Positions 44,372 to 53,009 of a DNA stretch of 54,919 bases are shown one piece after another. The stretch is from NCBI GenBank assembly GCA_016194585.1, contig JACQBG010000018.1:1-54919 (forward strand), in the 5' to 3' direction. The position numbers and the translations under genes are program-made. The notes below the pieces were generated by a model. That model had not been told where the DNA came from. It ran no database searches and saw only the letters and a list, made by a program, of their open reading frames with translations. Position 1 is the stretch's first letter. The number at the start of each line of letters is the position of its first letter. The DNA comes from Gemmatimonadota bacterium (GTDB lineage: Bacteria; Gemmatimonadota; Gemmatimonadetes; Gemmatimonadales; Gemmatimonadaceae).

Positions 44372-46134
44372 GACGCGGCGGCGCCCTTCTTCTTGGCGCG
44401 CGGCGCGCGCTTGACGGCGGGCGCGGCCGCGTCGGCCGGCTTGGCCTTGCCGCGCCCCTTCTTGGCCGGCGCGGCGGCCGCCGGCTCCGCTGCGGCCGGC
44501 GCCGCGGCGACGGGCGCCGTGGGCACCACGCCGATGAGCAGCATGTCGGGCGCGATGGCGCCGACCTTGGGACCGCGCGGGCCGCGACCGCCGCGGCTCG
44601 GGATGCCGCGCGCCGCCATGCCACGCGGCGGCGGGGGCGACGCCGCGGCCTTCCGCTCGTCGTCGACGGCCTTGAGCGCCGCTTCCTTCACTTCGAGCTG
44701 CGCGGCGACGCTCGGCGCGCTCGCCGCCTTGGCGACCTCGAAGGAGTCGCCGCGCTTGCGCAGGTCGATGATGTCGCCGTCGTGCGCGTCGCGGAGGATC
44801 CGCGCGAAGTTGCGCTCGGACAGGCTCTCGCTGTCGCGGCCGAGGATCGCGAAGGCGCGCTCTCGCACCATCTCGGCGTTCACGGCGTCGTCGCCCGTGA
44901 CGACCGCGTTCACGGCCTCGCGCACGAGCGCGAAGGCCTCGTCGCGGGTAAGGCGGAGGCCGGCACGGCCGATGTTCTCGTTGACCGCGACCGGCGCGTG
45001 GCGCTCGCGGCGCGGTTCGTGCCGCGGCGTCTCGTGCCGCGGCGCGTCGTGACGCTTCGCCGCCGGCGTGGCCGGAACGACGAGCGCGGCGGCCGGCACG
45101 ACCGGTGCGGCCACCTCTTCCGCCATGTCGATGGACCGTTCGGCCGTCACCTCGAGGCCGGCCGTGTTCTCGTCGCGGTCGCGACGGCCGCGACCGCGCC
45201 CACCTCGACGTCCGCGACGGCGCCCTTCACGGTCGTCGCCGTCGCCGAGCGGCGCGCGCGGCGCCGGAGCGGCCGCGGGGGCGTCGGCGGCCGGCTTGCC
45301 GCCGCGCGGCGGTCCGACTTCGAGCTGTCCGTTCTCGAGCTTCGTGACGGTGATCAGCCCCTTCTGCGCCGCTTCGGTGCAGAACTTGGAGAACTTCGAC
45401 ATCCCGAGGTCCTTCTCGTCGAAGCTGCTGTCGATCTCCTTCATGACCTGCTTGAGGCGGTCGGAGCGCATGACGTCGCCGTTGCGCTGCATGCGCGCGA
45501 TGGCCTCGCTCACGAGCTCCCACGGGTCGTACTTCTGCGTGTCGGTCTCGTCGGTCGCCTTCACGAGACCGGCGAGTGCGTTGTAGCTGTAGTACTCGTC
45601 GCAGTTCTGGACGAGGAGGTCGCTCGACGATTCGCGGATGCCGACGCCGATGACGTACTTGCCGTACTCCTTGATCTTCATCACCAGGCTCGAGAAGTCC
45701 GAGTCGCCGGAGAGGAGGATGTAGGTGCCGATCTCGGGGCGCGTGAAGACGAGCTCCATCGCGTCGATGGCGAGGCGGATGTCGGTGGCGTTCTTCTTGG
45801 ACGACCCGTACGCCGGCGCCATGATCATGTCGATCGACGACTCGGCGAGGGGGACGATGTACTGCGGGTAGCGGCGCCAGTCGGCGTAGGCACGCTGGAC
45901 GGCGACCTTCCCCTTGATGATGTCGGAGCCGAGCAGGTTGCGGAGCTCGTGGCCGAGGTCCGAACGGATGCCCATCGTGACGTTGTCGAAATCGATGAGC
46001 AGGGCCGCGTTCGGCGCGTGGTGGACGAGCGGCGTGGTGAGGGGGGCCTGGTGCTGGGCGTGCGCGCCCGGGCCGCGGTGGATAGGCGCGATCGTCCCGC
46101 GGAGCGGGGCGACATGCGAAGGACGTGACTTCAT
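44368..46134 (-). CDS. NYN-domain/LOTUS protein, predicted RNA nuclease
   Basis: 588 residues. A PIN-like NYN domain occupies ~40-185 (AALLIDFDNVT, then YGSSKKNATDIRLAIDAMEL and ILLSGDSDFSSLV, giving the acidic cluster). Two LOTUS/OST-HTH-like domains are likely at ~200-275 (WELVSEAIARMQRNGDVMRS) and ~395-470 (ALVREAVNAVVTGDD). Between them is an RG-rich linker (RRRGRRGGRGRGRRDRD). The tail is Lys/Ala/Pro rich. Such proteins bind or cut RNA; the target is unknown. The RG-rich linker and the KAP tail suggest RNA or DNA binding. Confidence 0.87.
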   Translation of the reverse strand: MKSRPSHVAPLRGTIAPIHRGPGAHAQHQAPLTTPLVHHAPNAALLIDFDNVTMGIRSDLGHELRNLLGSDIIKGKVAVQRAYADWRRYPQYIVPLAESSIDMIMAPAYGSSKKNATDIRLAIDAMELVFTRPEIGTYILLSGDSDFSSLVMKIKEYGKYVIGVGIRESSSDLLVQNCDEYYSYNALAGLVKATDETDTQKYDPWELVSEAIARMQRNGDVMRSDRLKQVMKEIDSSFDEKDLGMSKFSKFCTEAAQKGLITVTKLENGQLEVGPPRGGKPAADAPAAAPAPRAPLGDGDDREGRRRGRRGGRGRGRRDRDENTAGLEVTAERSIDMAEEVAAPVVPAAALVVPATPAAKRHDAPRHETPRHEPRRERHAPVAVNENIGRAGLRLTRDEAFALVREAVNAVVTGDDAVNAEMVRERAFAILGRDSESLSERNFARILRDAHDGDIIDLRKRGDSFEVAKAASAPSVAAQLEVKEAALKAVDDERKAAASPPPPRGMAARGIPSRGGRGPRGPKVGAIAPDMLLIGVVPTAPVAAAPAAAEPAAAAPAKKGRGKAKPADAAAPAVKRAPRAKKKGAAAS

Positions 46135-46560
46135 CTGTCTCTGGCGAACTCGCCGGTGTCGGGCTGACGCATCCCGCGGCGCGTGGCGCGTGAAGCGCGG
46201 CAGCGCACGGAGGCGACACGTCGCCCGGTGGTAGTGTGGGGGCGGCGAGCACGCTCACCAGATCCACCGGGGGCGCGCCGCCATCTGCGGAGCCTTCCTC
46301 CCCGGAAGAACGTGATGGCGCAGACGCCAACGCTCCCGTGGTCATCCGAGGCGCCGGTCGTGCCGGTGATCGGTGGCGCGTGGCCCGCAACGATCATCGA
46401 CGCGCACGGCGCATCGTCCCTGCAACCTAATGCCATGGTTGGGGTTTGTCACCGTCTGGCCGGTCGCGCCGGCGAGTTCGCAGGCGCCGGGCGGGCTCCG
46501 CGACTGTAACTTGTGAGTCGAAATGAAACTCTCCCCGTCCCCGACCCGTAGACGCAGCCA
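46135..46560. other. Divergent intergenic stretch
   Basis: 426 bp between two divergent genes, the NYN protein and the histidine kinase. I see no convincing coding frame: open frames overlap on both strands with no family similarity. No clear hairpin or AT-rich promoter stands out. It should hold both promoters. Confidence 0.4.
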
Positions 46561-47769
46561 GTGAAGCGACTCGGCTTCCGGTCCCGGCTGTTTCTCATCC
46601 TGGCGCTGTTCGCGCTGGTGCCGTCGGTCGTGCTGACGACGGTGTGGGGGGGCACGATGGCGCGGTTGCTCCCGCTGATGAGCGGCGCCACGGCGTGGGA
46701 CAGCGCGGCGGCGACGGGAGCCCGGGCGCTGGTCGTGGCGCGACGCCAGCGGCACGCGGCCGACGAGGACTCGGCGCTCGCCGCGCACGAGCGCGAGCTC
46801 GCGACGTCGGTGACGAGGGCCAAGCAGTTCGAATATCTCGTGGGCCGGCTGGTGCCGGTGCTGCTCGTGGTGGGGCTGGCGATCCTGGCCCTGCTCGGAT
46901 TCCTCGCGTCTCGCGCGGCGGGGCACCTGAGCCGGCAGTTGAGCCGCCCGCTCGACGAACTCGTGGGATGGACCCGCCGGATCCGGCGGGGGGAGCCACT
47001 CCCGGCGCAGGATGAGGGCCGGGGAGCACCGGAGTTCCAACTGCTGCGATCGGGCATGCGGGAGATGGCGGTGGATATCGAGGCGGGCCGCCGCGCGGCG
47101 CTGGAGCGGGAGCGGCTCGAGGCGTTCCGGGAATCGGCGCGGCAGGTGGCGCACGAACTGAAGAATCCGCTGACGCCGATCCGGTTCGCGGTGGACCAGC
47201 TGAAGCGAAAGGTCGGGCCCGAACTGGCCGAGGTGGTGGAGGTGCTGTCGGTGGAGTCGGCGCGATTGGAGGCGATGGCGCGGAGCTTCGCGCAGTTCGG
47301 CCGGTTGCCCGAAGGGCCGGTGGCGGAGCTCGACGTCGCGGAGCTGGTGCGCGACGTGGTGCGGACGACGGTGCCGTCGTCGATCGAGATGCGCGTGTCG
47401 GTGGCGGAGGGCGTGCCGCTGGTGCAGGGCCAGCACGACGCGATCATCCGGGCGGTGGCGAACGTGCTGTTGAACGCGGTGGAGGCGTGCGGCGACGGCG
47501 GCCGCATCAGCGTGAGCGTCGGCGCGCCGTCGCCGGGCGAAGTGGTGATCGCGGTGCACGACTCCGGCCCGGGGATCGCGCCAGAGCGGCTGGAGTCGAT
47601 CTGGCGCCCGTACGTGACGTCGAAGACGGGCGGCACGGGGCTCGGGTTGGCGATCGTGAAGCAGACAGTCGACGCGCACGGCGGGCGAGTGGAAGCGCAC
47701 AGCACGCCGGGCGATGGCACGGAGATCCGCCTCATCTTCCCGGTGCGGCGGCCTGACCAAGGAGCGTAG
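46561..47769 (+). CDS. NtrY-like membrane histidine kinase
   Basis: 402 residues. Two membrane helices (residues ~9-27 and ~97-117) enclose a short periplasmic loop, then a HAMP-like linker (LSRPLDELVGWTRRIRRGE). The kinase core has RQVAHELKNPLTPIRFAV (His198), N-box NVLLNAVEACG, DSGPGIAP and GTGLGLAIV. HELKNPLTPI is typical of NtrY-type kinases. GTG at 46561 is the start. It lies upstream of a sigma-54 activator gene, with two small membrane-coil genes between. Confidence 0.92.
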   Translation: MKRLGFRSRLFLILALFALVPSVVLTTVWGGTMARLLPLMSGATAWDSAAATGARALVVARRQRHAADEDSALAAHERELATSVTRAKQFEYLVGRLVPVLLVVGLAILALLGFLASRAAGHLSRQLSRPLDELVGWTRRIRRGEPLPAQDEGRGAPEFQLLRSGMREMAVDIEAGRRAALERERLEAFRESARQVAHELKNPLTPIRFAVDQLKRKVGPELAEVVEVLSVESARLEAMARSFAQFGRLPEGPVAELDVAELVRDVVRTTVPSSIEMRVSVAEGVPLVQGQHDAIIRAVANVLLNAVEACGDGGRISVSVGAPSPGEVVIAVHDSGPGIAPERLESIWRPYVTSKTGGTGLGLAIVKQTVDAHGGRVEAHSTPGDGTEIRLIFPVRRPDQGA

Positions 47770-47771
47770 CC

Positions 47772-48077
47772 GTGGACGGAGTCCAAGCATTCGCCGCCGT
47801 GGCGGTCGTGATCGTCGCGTCGTACACGGTCCTGACGGTGGTGCGAGCGGTGGTCGGGCGGATCGAGCGCCGGGGGTCTCCGCGCGCGGAACTGCCCGCC
47901 GAAGCGCAGGCGCGCATGGAGCGCATGGAGCGCGCGCTCGAGTCGGTGTCGATCGAGATCGAGCGCATCTCGGAGAGCCAGCGGTTCCTGACGAAGGTGC
48001 TCACCGAGCGCGAACGACAGGCGATCGGCGACGGCCGCGCCGGCGCGTCGTCCTCTTCACCCGGATCCCTGACATGA
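47772..48077 (+). CDS. Small membrane-anchored coiled-coil protein A
   Basis: 101 residues: one membrane helix (~8-27), a basic stretch, and a coiled coil MERALESVSIEIERISESQR followed by FLTKVLTER. The gene next to it (48074-48376) has the same layout, with the shared motif E-R-I-S-E-x-Q-R-F-x-T-K-x-L. The GTG at 47772 directly follows the kinase stop. It might link kinase and regulator or form a scaffold; not in a named family. Confidence 0.8.
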   Translation: MDGVQAFAAVAVVIVASYTVLTVVRAVVGRIERRGSPRAELPAEAQARMERMERALESVSIEIERISESQRFLTKVLTERERQAIGDGRAGASSSSPGSLT

Positions 48078-48376
48078 ACGAAGACATCGTCGTCCCGATC
48101 GCGTTCTTCGGCACGGTGATCGTGCTGTCACTGGGGATCCCGCTCGTGCGCGGGTACCTGCGCCGGCAGGAGCAGCGGACGGCCCTCCCGCCGATCGATG
48201 TCGAGCAGGCTGCGCGGCTCGCGCGCATCGAGACGGCGCTGGAATCGATGGCCATCGAGCTCGAGCGGATCTCGGAGGGGCAGCGGTTCACGACGAAGCT
48301 GCTCTCCGAGCGCGCCGACGCCATGGGCACGCTTCCCCGCCCCGACGCCGGCGCGATCCGGCGCGAACCGGGCTGA
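48074..48376 (+). CDS. Small membrane-anchored coiled-coil protein B
   Basis: 100 residues, a paralogue of the preceding protein: helix IAFFGTVIVLSLGIPLV (~9-26), then IETALESMAIELERISEGQR and FTTKLLSERADAM. The ATG at 48074 overlaps the stop of gene A (ATGA). A tandem duplication with only ~40-50% similarity is evident by eye. It ends 7 bp before the sigma-54 activator start. Confidence 0.8.
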   Translation: MNEDIVVPIAFFGTVIVLSLGIPLVRGYLRRQEQRTALPPIDVEQAARLARIETALESMAIELERISEGQRFTTKLLSERADAMGTLPRPDAGAIRREPG

Positions 48377-48383
48377 GCGCGCG

Positions 48384-49763
48384 ATGCCGTCCGTGCTGCT
48401 CATCGACGACGAACCCAACATCCGGCGGATGGTGGGCGCGCTGCTCTCGTCGGAGGGGTTCGAAGTACGCGACGCCCACGACGGCGCGTCGGGGCTGGCA
48501 CGCGCCGACGAGTCGGAACCGGACATCGTGCTGCTCGACCTCATGATGCCGGGCGCGCTCGACGGGATGACGGTGCTCGAGCGGCTGCGCGAACGATTCC
48601 CGGAGCTCCCGGTGATCATGATGAGCGGCCGCGCAGGGCTGGCCGACGCGGTGAAGGCGACGCGGCTCGGCGCCGTGAACTTCCTCGAGAAGCCGTTGAC
48701 CCCCGAGGGCGTACTGCTGGCGATCGCGAGCGCGCTCGAGCTGCGCATGACGCGCCGCGAACGCTCGGCGCTGCGCGCCGACCTCGGGCTCGCCGGCGAA
48801 CTGGTAGGGACGAGCCCGGCGATGCGCGAGGTGCGCGAGATGATCGCGCGCATCGCGCCGACCGACGCCCGAGTACTCATCACGGGCGAGAGCGGCACGG
48901 GGAAGGAGCTCGTCGCCGCGGCGATCCACGCCGGGAGCGCGCGGCGCGACCGCGCGTTCGTGCGCGTGAACTGCGCGGCGATCCCGCGCGATCTGGTCGA
49001 GAGCGAGATGTTCGGCCACGAGCGCGGCTCGTTCACCGGCGCCACGGAGCGCCGCATCGGCCGGTTCGAGCTCGCGCACACGGGCACGCTGTTGCTCGAC
49101 GAGGTGGGCGATCTGGGCGCCGAGGCGCAGGCGAAGCTGCTGCGGGCCATCGAAGCGAAGGAGATCGAACGCGTCGGCGGTGGTCGCGCGATCAAGATCG
49201 ACGTGCGCGTGATCGCGGCGACGAACCGCGACCTCGCGCGCGCCGTGCAGGACGGCAAGTTCCGCGAGGACCTGTACTTCCGGCTCAACGTGATCCCGCT
49301 CCCCGTGCCGCCGTTGCGCGAGCGGCCCTCGGACATCCCGCTGCTCGTGCGGCATTTCGCGGCGCTGCAGCGGCGCCGCTCGGGGCAGCCGGCGCCGGAG
49401 TGGACCGACGAGGCGGTGGACTACCTCGTGCGGCACCGATGGCCCGGCAACATCCGGGAACTCGCGAACATCGTCGAGCGGCTGTCCATCCTGCACGCGG
49501 GGCAGTCGATCGGCGCGGCCGAGGTGGCGGCGGTGCTCCCACTTGGCACGGACGGCGTCTCGGCGCCGCCGCTGCCGGCCCTGTCGCAGCCGGAACTGAC
49601 GCTGAGCGACGCGCTCGACGAGTACGAACGGCTGCTCATCAGCCGCGCGCTCCAGGCGGCGAACGGCGTGGTGGCCGAAGCGGCGCGACGACTGCGCACC
49701 GACCGCCCGAACCTGTATCGCCGGATGAAGCGACTCGGCGTGGTGGTGCCGGGGGAGCCGTGA
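48384..49763 (+). CDS. NtrX-like sigma-54 response regulator
   Basis: 459 residues: receiver (1-~125) with the phospho-acceptor Asp52 in VLLDLMMPG; AAA+ domain with Walker A GESGTGKE and the sigma-54 contact loop as GSFTGA (consensus GAFTGA); C-terminal Fis-like HTH (VVAEAARRLRTDRPNLYRRM). It should activate sigma-54 promoters when phosphorylated by the kinase at 46561-47769. A good sigma-54-type site lies just downstream at 49885-49900. The GSFTGA loop is a known variant. Confidence 0.93.
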   Translation: MPSVLLIDDEPNIRRMVGALLSSEGFEVRDAHDGASGLARADESEPDIVLLDLMMPGALDGMTVLERLRERFPELPVIMMSGRAGLADAVKATRLGAVNFLEKPLTPEGVLLAIASALELRMTRRERSALRADLGLAGELVGTSPAMREVREMIARIAPTDARVLITGESGTGKELVAAAIHAGSARRDRAFVRVNCAAIPRDLVESEMFGHERGSFTGATERRIGRFELAHTGTLLLDEVGDLGAEAQAKLLRAIEAKEIERVGGGRAIKIDVRVIAATNRDLARAVQDGKFREDLYFRLNVIPLPVPPLRERPSDIPLLVRHFAALQRRRSGQPAPEWTDEAVDYLVRHRWPGNIRELANIVERLSILHAGQSIGAAEVAAVLPLGTDGVSAPPLPALSQPELTLSDALDEYERLLISRALQAANGVVAEAARRLRTDRPNLYRRMKRLGVVVPGEP

Positions 49764-49884
49764 CGGCGCGTTCACGAACTGACACGCCGTGGGACGCCGA
49801 ACCGACACGACGGTGATGCGACGCGCTGGCCTTGGCGGTGATGAGGGCGGCGCGCGGCAATGACTTAGACTGAGAGTGAAGCTC

Positions 49885-49900
49885 CGGCACGGGACGTGCC
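49885..49900 (+). promoter_or_regulatory. Putative sigma-54 promoter
   Basis: CGGCACG-N4-GTGCC resembles the consensus TGGCACG-N4-TTGC. The GG (49886-49887) and GC (49898-49899) dinucleotides have the required 12-base spacing. Transcription would begin near 49911, 26 bp before the ATG of the fusion protein. Lies directly after the sigma-54 activator gene. Confidence 0.6.
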
Positions 49901-49936
49901 TTTCGCGGCATCGACCCGTTCACAACTGGAGACACG

Positions 49937-51667
49937 ATGAAGCGGATCGTCTGGATCGTCTGCATGGTGGCACTCGCGGCGCCGATGATGGCGACGGCGC
50001 AGCGGGCCGACACGTCGGTGGCGCGACTCTCCGCGGTGGCGCGCGCCGCCGTGGACGTGTACAACGCGCCGGGGACGCGCCGGGTGACCGGCGCGTTCGA
50101 CGTGCCGGCGGGCAGCGTGATCGCCGGCGACGTCGCGGTGCTCAACGGCCCGGCGACGATCGCCGGGCGGATCGACGGATCGCTCGTCGCCATCAACGCC
50201 GACGTGCGGTTCGCGAAAGGGGCGCAGATCGGCCAGCAGTTGATGGTCGTGGGCGGCGGGATGGTCGGACAGGACGGCGCCACTATCGGAGGCGACATCC
50301 GTTCGCAGGCCGAGTTGCTGCGCTACCATCTCGAGGGGGAGCGCCTCGTCCCCGACGCCGACCCCGTGTACGACGACTCGTGGTGGAACCGGCACCGGGT
50401 GCGCCACGAGTTCCGGCGCGGCGAGGCGTTCACCGATTTCTTCTACGTCGCGTCGCGCGCGTACAACCGCGTGGAGGGGTGGTCGATCGTCGCCGGGCCG
50501 CGCTTCCAGCGCACGCCGGCCTGGGGAAAGATCAACGTCGAGGCCTTCGGCGTGGTGCGCACGGCGAGGCCCATCCGCTGGGACGATCAGACGCTGGGGC
50601 ACGAGGCGAGGGCCGAAGTGCAGTTCGGCAAGCCGATGGGGGTGGCGCTCGGCGGCCGGCTGTTCGACGTGGTCGCGCCGACGGAGAGCTGGCAGCTCGG
50701 CAACACGGAGGTCGGGCTCGCGTCGGCGCTGCTGCATCGTGACTATCGCGACTATTACGGGCGGCACGGCGGCGAGGTCTACGCGCGGTTCCAGGCGACG
50801 GACGACGCCGACCTCACGCTCGCCTTCAGCAACGAGCGGTGGGCGGACGTGCGCGACCGCGATCCGTGGTCGCTGCTGCGCGGCGACGAGCCGTGGCGCG
50901 CGAACCCGACGATGGATCCCGGCGACATGCACCTCACGACGGCACGGCTCCGCGTGGACACGCGCGATGGCAAGGGCTCGGCGTGGATGACCGGGTGGTA
51001 CCTGAACGCCGAGCTGGAGAACGGCGCCGGGATGTTGACGCGGTTCGGCGCGCCGGTGATGACGCTCGGCGGATTCGCGATCCCGTCGCCGGAGCACGTG
51101 GACTACACGCGCGGGTTCGTGGATGCGCGCCGCTATCTGAAGGTCGCGCCGGACTTGTTCGTCAATTTCCGCGCGGCCGGTGGCGGGTGGCTGGCCGGCG
51201 ACGCGCTCCCCACGCAGCGGCGTCTCGGGCTGGGCGGCCCCGGGACGCTGCCCGGGTTCTCGTTCCGCGACGCCTCGCTCACGCCGGACCTCCTCAATTG
51301 CACGGGCGGGTTCACGCAACCGGGAACGCCGGCCCAGTGTGATCGGGTCGCGTTGCTGCAGGTGGAATTGCGGTCGGGATTCTTCTGGTCGGCGATCCGG
51401 GACGACGCGACGGAGGACTGGTGGCGGCCCGGGTTCAACCATCGGGCCCAATGGGTGCTGTTCGCCGATGCCGGCCGCGGCTGGCGCGTCGGCACTCCCG
51501 ATGGGCGACTGACGTACTCCGACCACACCGTGCCGGGTTTCGACTCGTACAAGACGGACCTCGGGATCGGCGTCGACTTCGGCGGACTTGGCGTGTACTG
51601 GGCGAAGAGCGCCAGCGACGCGAGCGAGCCCTCGAGGTTCTTGTTGCGTCTGGAACGGCGGTTCTAG
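49937..51667 (+). CDS. Bactofilin-like/Omp85-like barrel fusion protein
   Basis: 576 residues. Signal peptide ends TAQ (~1-22). Residues ~50-110 resemble a bactofilin-like polymer-forming repeat (AGSVIAGDVAVLNGPATIAG, RIDGSLVAINADV). The rest looks like a membrane beta-barrel of Omp85/BamA type: GLGGPGTLPGFSFRD is the characteristic RxRGF-type loop, and DLGIGVDFGGLGVYWAKS near the end fits a barrel closing strand. The pairing of the two modules is unusual. Controlled by the sigma-54-type site above, by position. Confidence 0.82.
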   Translation: MKRIVWIVCMVALAAPMMATAQRADTSVARLSAVARAAVDVYNAPGTRRVTGAFDVPAGSVIAGDVAVLNGPATIAGRIDGSLVAINADVRFAKGAQIGQQLMVVGGGMVGQDGATIGGDIRSQAELLRYHLEGERLVPDADPVYDDSWWNRHRVRHEFRRGEAFTDFFYVASRAYNRVEGWSIVAGPRFQRTPAWGKINVEAFGVVRTARPIRWDDQTLGHEARAEVQFGKPMGVALGGRLFDVVAPTESWQLGNTEVGLASALLHRDYRDYYGRHGGEVYARFQATDDADLTLAFSNERWADVRDRDPWSLLRGDEPWRANPTMDPGDMHLTTARLRVDTRDGKGSAWMTGWYLNAELENGAGMLTRFGAPVMTLGGFAIPSPEHVDYTRGFVDARRYLKVAPDLFVNFRAAGGGWLAGDALPTQRRLGLGGPGTLPGFSFRDASLTPDLLNCTGGFTQPGTPAQCDRVALLQVELRSGFFWSAIRDDATEDWWRPGFNHRAQWVLFADAGRGWRVGTPDGRLTYSDHTVPGFDSYKTDLGIGVDFGGLGVYWAKSASDASEPSRFLLRLERRF

Positions 51668-51670
51668 CGC

Positions 51671-52327
51671 GTGCACCGGTCGTCACGACGGCTCGTCGCC
51701 GCCGCCGCGTTCGTCGCGCTGCGTGGGGGATCGCTGGAGGCCCAGCGACCCCCGCGGCTCGACGTCTTCCCGCCGGCGCCGGCGGAGGCTCTGGTGCAGG
51801 GGCCGGTGGTGAGCGCCAGCGACATGCTCGCCGGGGCGCGGATCCGCGAGCTGCTCGCCGCGGGGTTCCCCGCCCGCTTCCATTTCCGCGTGGAACTGTG
51901 GAGCGAGGGGCGGTGGGTGAACGACCTCGAGCGCGAGATGGAGTTCGACGTGGTGGCGCACTACATCGCGCTCGAGAAGGCGTACGAGGTGGTGCAGCTC
52001 GTGCACGACCGTCCGCTCTCCCTCGGGAAATTCTCGAAGCTCGACGACGTCGAGGGGGCGATCGCGCGCCCGACGCGGGTGCCGTTGACGGCGTTCCGCA
52101 CGTCGCGCGCCCTGTACTACCAGGTGACGCTCGAGGTGACGGTGCTCTCGCTGAGCGACCTCGACGAGCTCGACCGCTGGCTGAAAGGGGAGTTGCAGCC
52201 GGCGTTCAGCGGCTCGCGAAATCCCGGCACGGCGCTGACGCGCGGCTTCCGCGCGCTCGCGGCGCGCGTGCTCGGCGGCGAGCGCCGCGAATACGAGCGC
52301 CACACCGCGCCGTTCCGGATCCCCTGA
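51671..52327 (+). CDS. DUF4390 protein, secreted
   Basis: 218 residues. A signal peptide (~1-24, SLEAQ) is followed by a beta-rich DUF4390-like domain: RIRELLAAGFPARFHFRVEL and the TRVPLTAFRTSRALYYQVTL segment. In Pseudomonadota DUF4390 genes lie beside NtrY/NtrX-like kinases. Here it lies on the same strand, after the barrel gene that follows the NtrX-like gene, so the association is preserved with a different order. The start is GTG at 51671. Confidence 0.85.
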   Translation: MHRSSRRLVAAAAFVALRGGSLEAQRPPRLDVFPPAPAEALVQGPVVSASDMLAGARIRELLAAGFPARFHFRVELWSEGRWVNDLEREMEFDVVAHYIALEKAYEVVQLVHDRPLSLGKFSKLDDVEGAIARPTRVPLTAFRTSRALYYQVTLEVTVLSLSDLDELDRWLKGELQPAFSGSRNPGTALTRGFRALAARVLGGERREYERHTAPFRIP

Positions 52328-52360
52328 GCGGGGTGGCGGCCGCGATCGCGGCGCGCCGGG

Positions 52361-52960
52361 TCAGCCGTGGCGCGCCGGGCGCGCCTGCCCCTGCACGCGG
52401 TGCTCGATCGCCTCGACCTGCTGGAGCACCTCGCTGCCGTAGAACAGGCGGATGTACTTCGCCTGCGTGGGCGTGAGGCGCCGCACCGCCCACGAGAGGT
52501 GCACGAAGTGCGGCTCGACGGGCGCGTGCTTGAGGTGCATGCCGCACTCGTCGGGGAGGTGGTTCGACTTGCGCGTGTTGCAGCTGCTGCAGGCGGTGAC
52601 GACGTTGGTCCACGTGTTGAGTCCGCCGCGCGAGAGCGGCACGACGTGGTCGCGCGTCAGCGACTCGCGATGCCGCAGCTGCGCGGCGGCGCGGCCGCAG
52701 TACTGGCATTGGTAGCGGTCGCGGGCGAAGAGGAACGTGTTCGTCACCTGCCGGCGGAAGCGACGCGGCACGTGGATGAACTTCGTCAGGCGGATGACGA
52801 TGGGGCGCGGATATCGCAGGCGCTCCGAGCAGACGGGCGATTCGCGGTCGGCCTCGACGATCTCGGCCTTGCCATCGATGACGAGTCGCAGCGCGCGGCG
52901 CAGCGGCACCATCGTGAGCGGCTCGAACGACGAATTGAGCGCGAGGCAACCGACGATCAC
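52361..52960 (-). CDS. HNH endonuclease
   Basis: 199 residues. CQYCG and ACSSCN provide the zinc-binding pairs; LTRDHVVPLSRGGLNTWTNV is the HNH core with DH and N. An N-terminal ~75-residue domain with LNSSFEPLTMVPLRRALRLV is found in a widespread family of stand-alone HNH proteins of unknown role. GTG at 52958-52960 is the start. Convergent with the DUF4390 gene. Not near any restriction or defence gene. Confidence 0.9.
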   Translation of the reverse strand: MIVGCLALNSSFEPLTMVPLRRALRLVIDGKAEIVEADRESPVCSERLRYPRPIVIRLTKFIHVPRRFRRQVTNTFLFARDRYQCQYCGRAAAQLRHRESLTRDHVVPLSRGGLNTWTNVVTACSSCNTRKSNHLPDECGMHLKHAPVEPHFVHLSWAVRRLTPTQAKYIRLFYGSEVLQQVEAIEHRVQGQARPARHG

Positions 52961-53009
52961 GCCGCCCTCCGGAGAGAGGATCCGTGGCGCTGCCGCCGCG
53001 CGCGGCGCG

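Noticed and set aside
46131-46436. 101-codon minus-strand frame in the NYN/kinase gap
   Set aside because: It overlaps other frames on both strands, has no convincing ribosome site, and its Arg/Thr/Gly-rich content is shadow-like.
52361-52960. HNH endonuclease as part of a restriction or anti-phage system
   Set aside because: No methyltransferase, McrB-like or other defence gene is near it. The family is common and stand-alone in core chromosomes.
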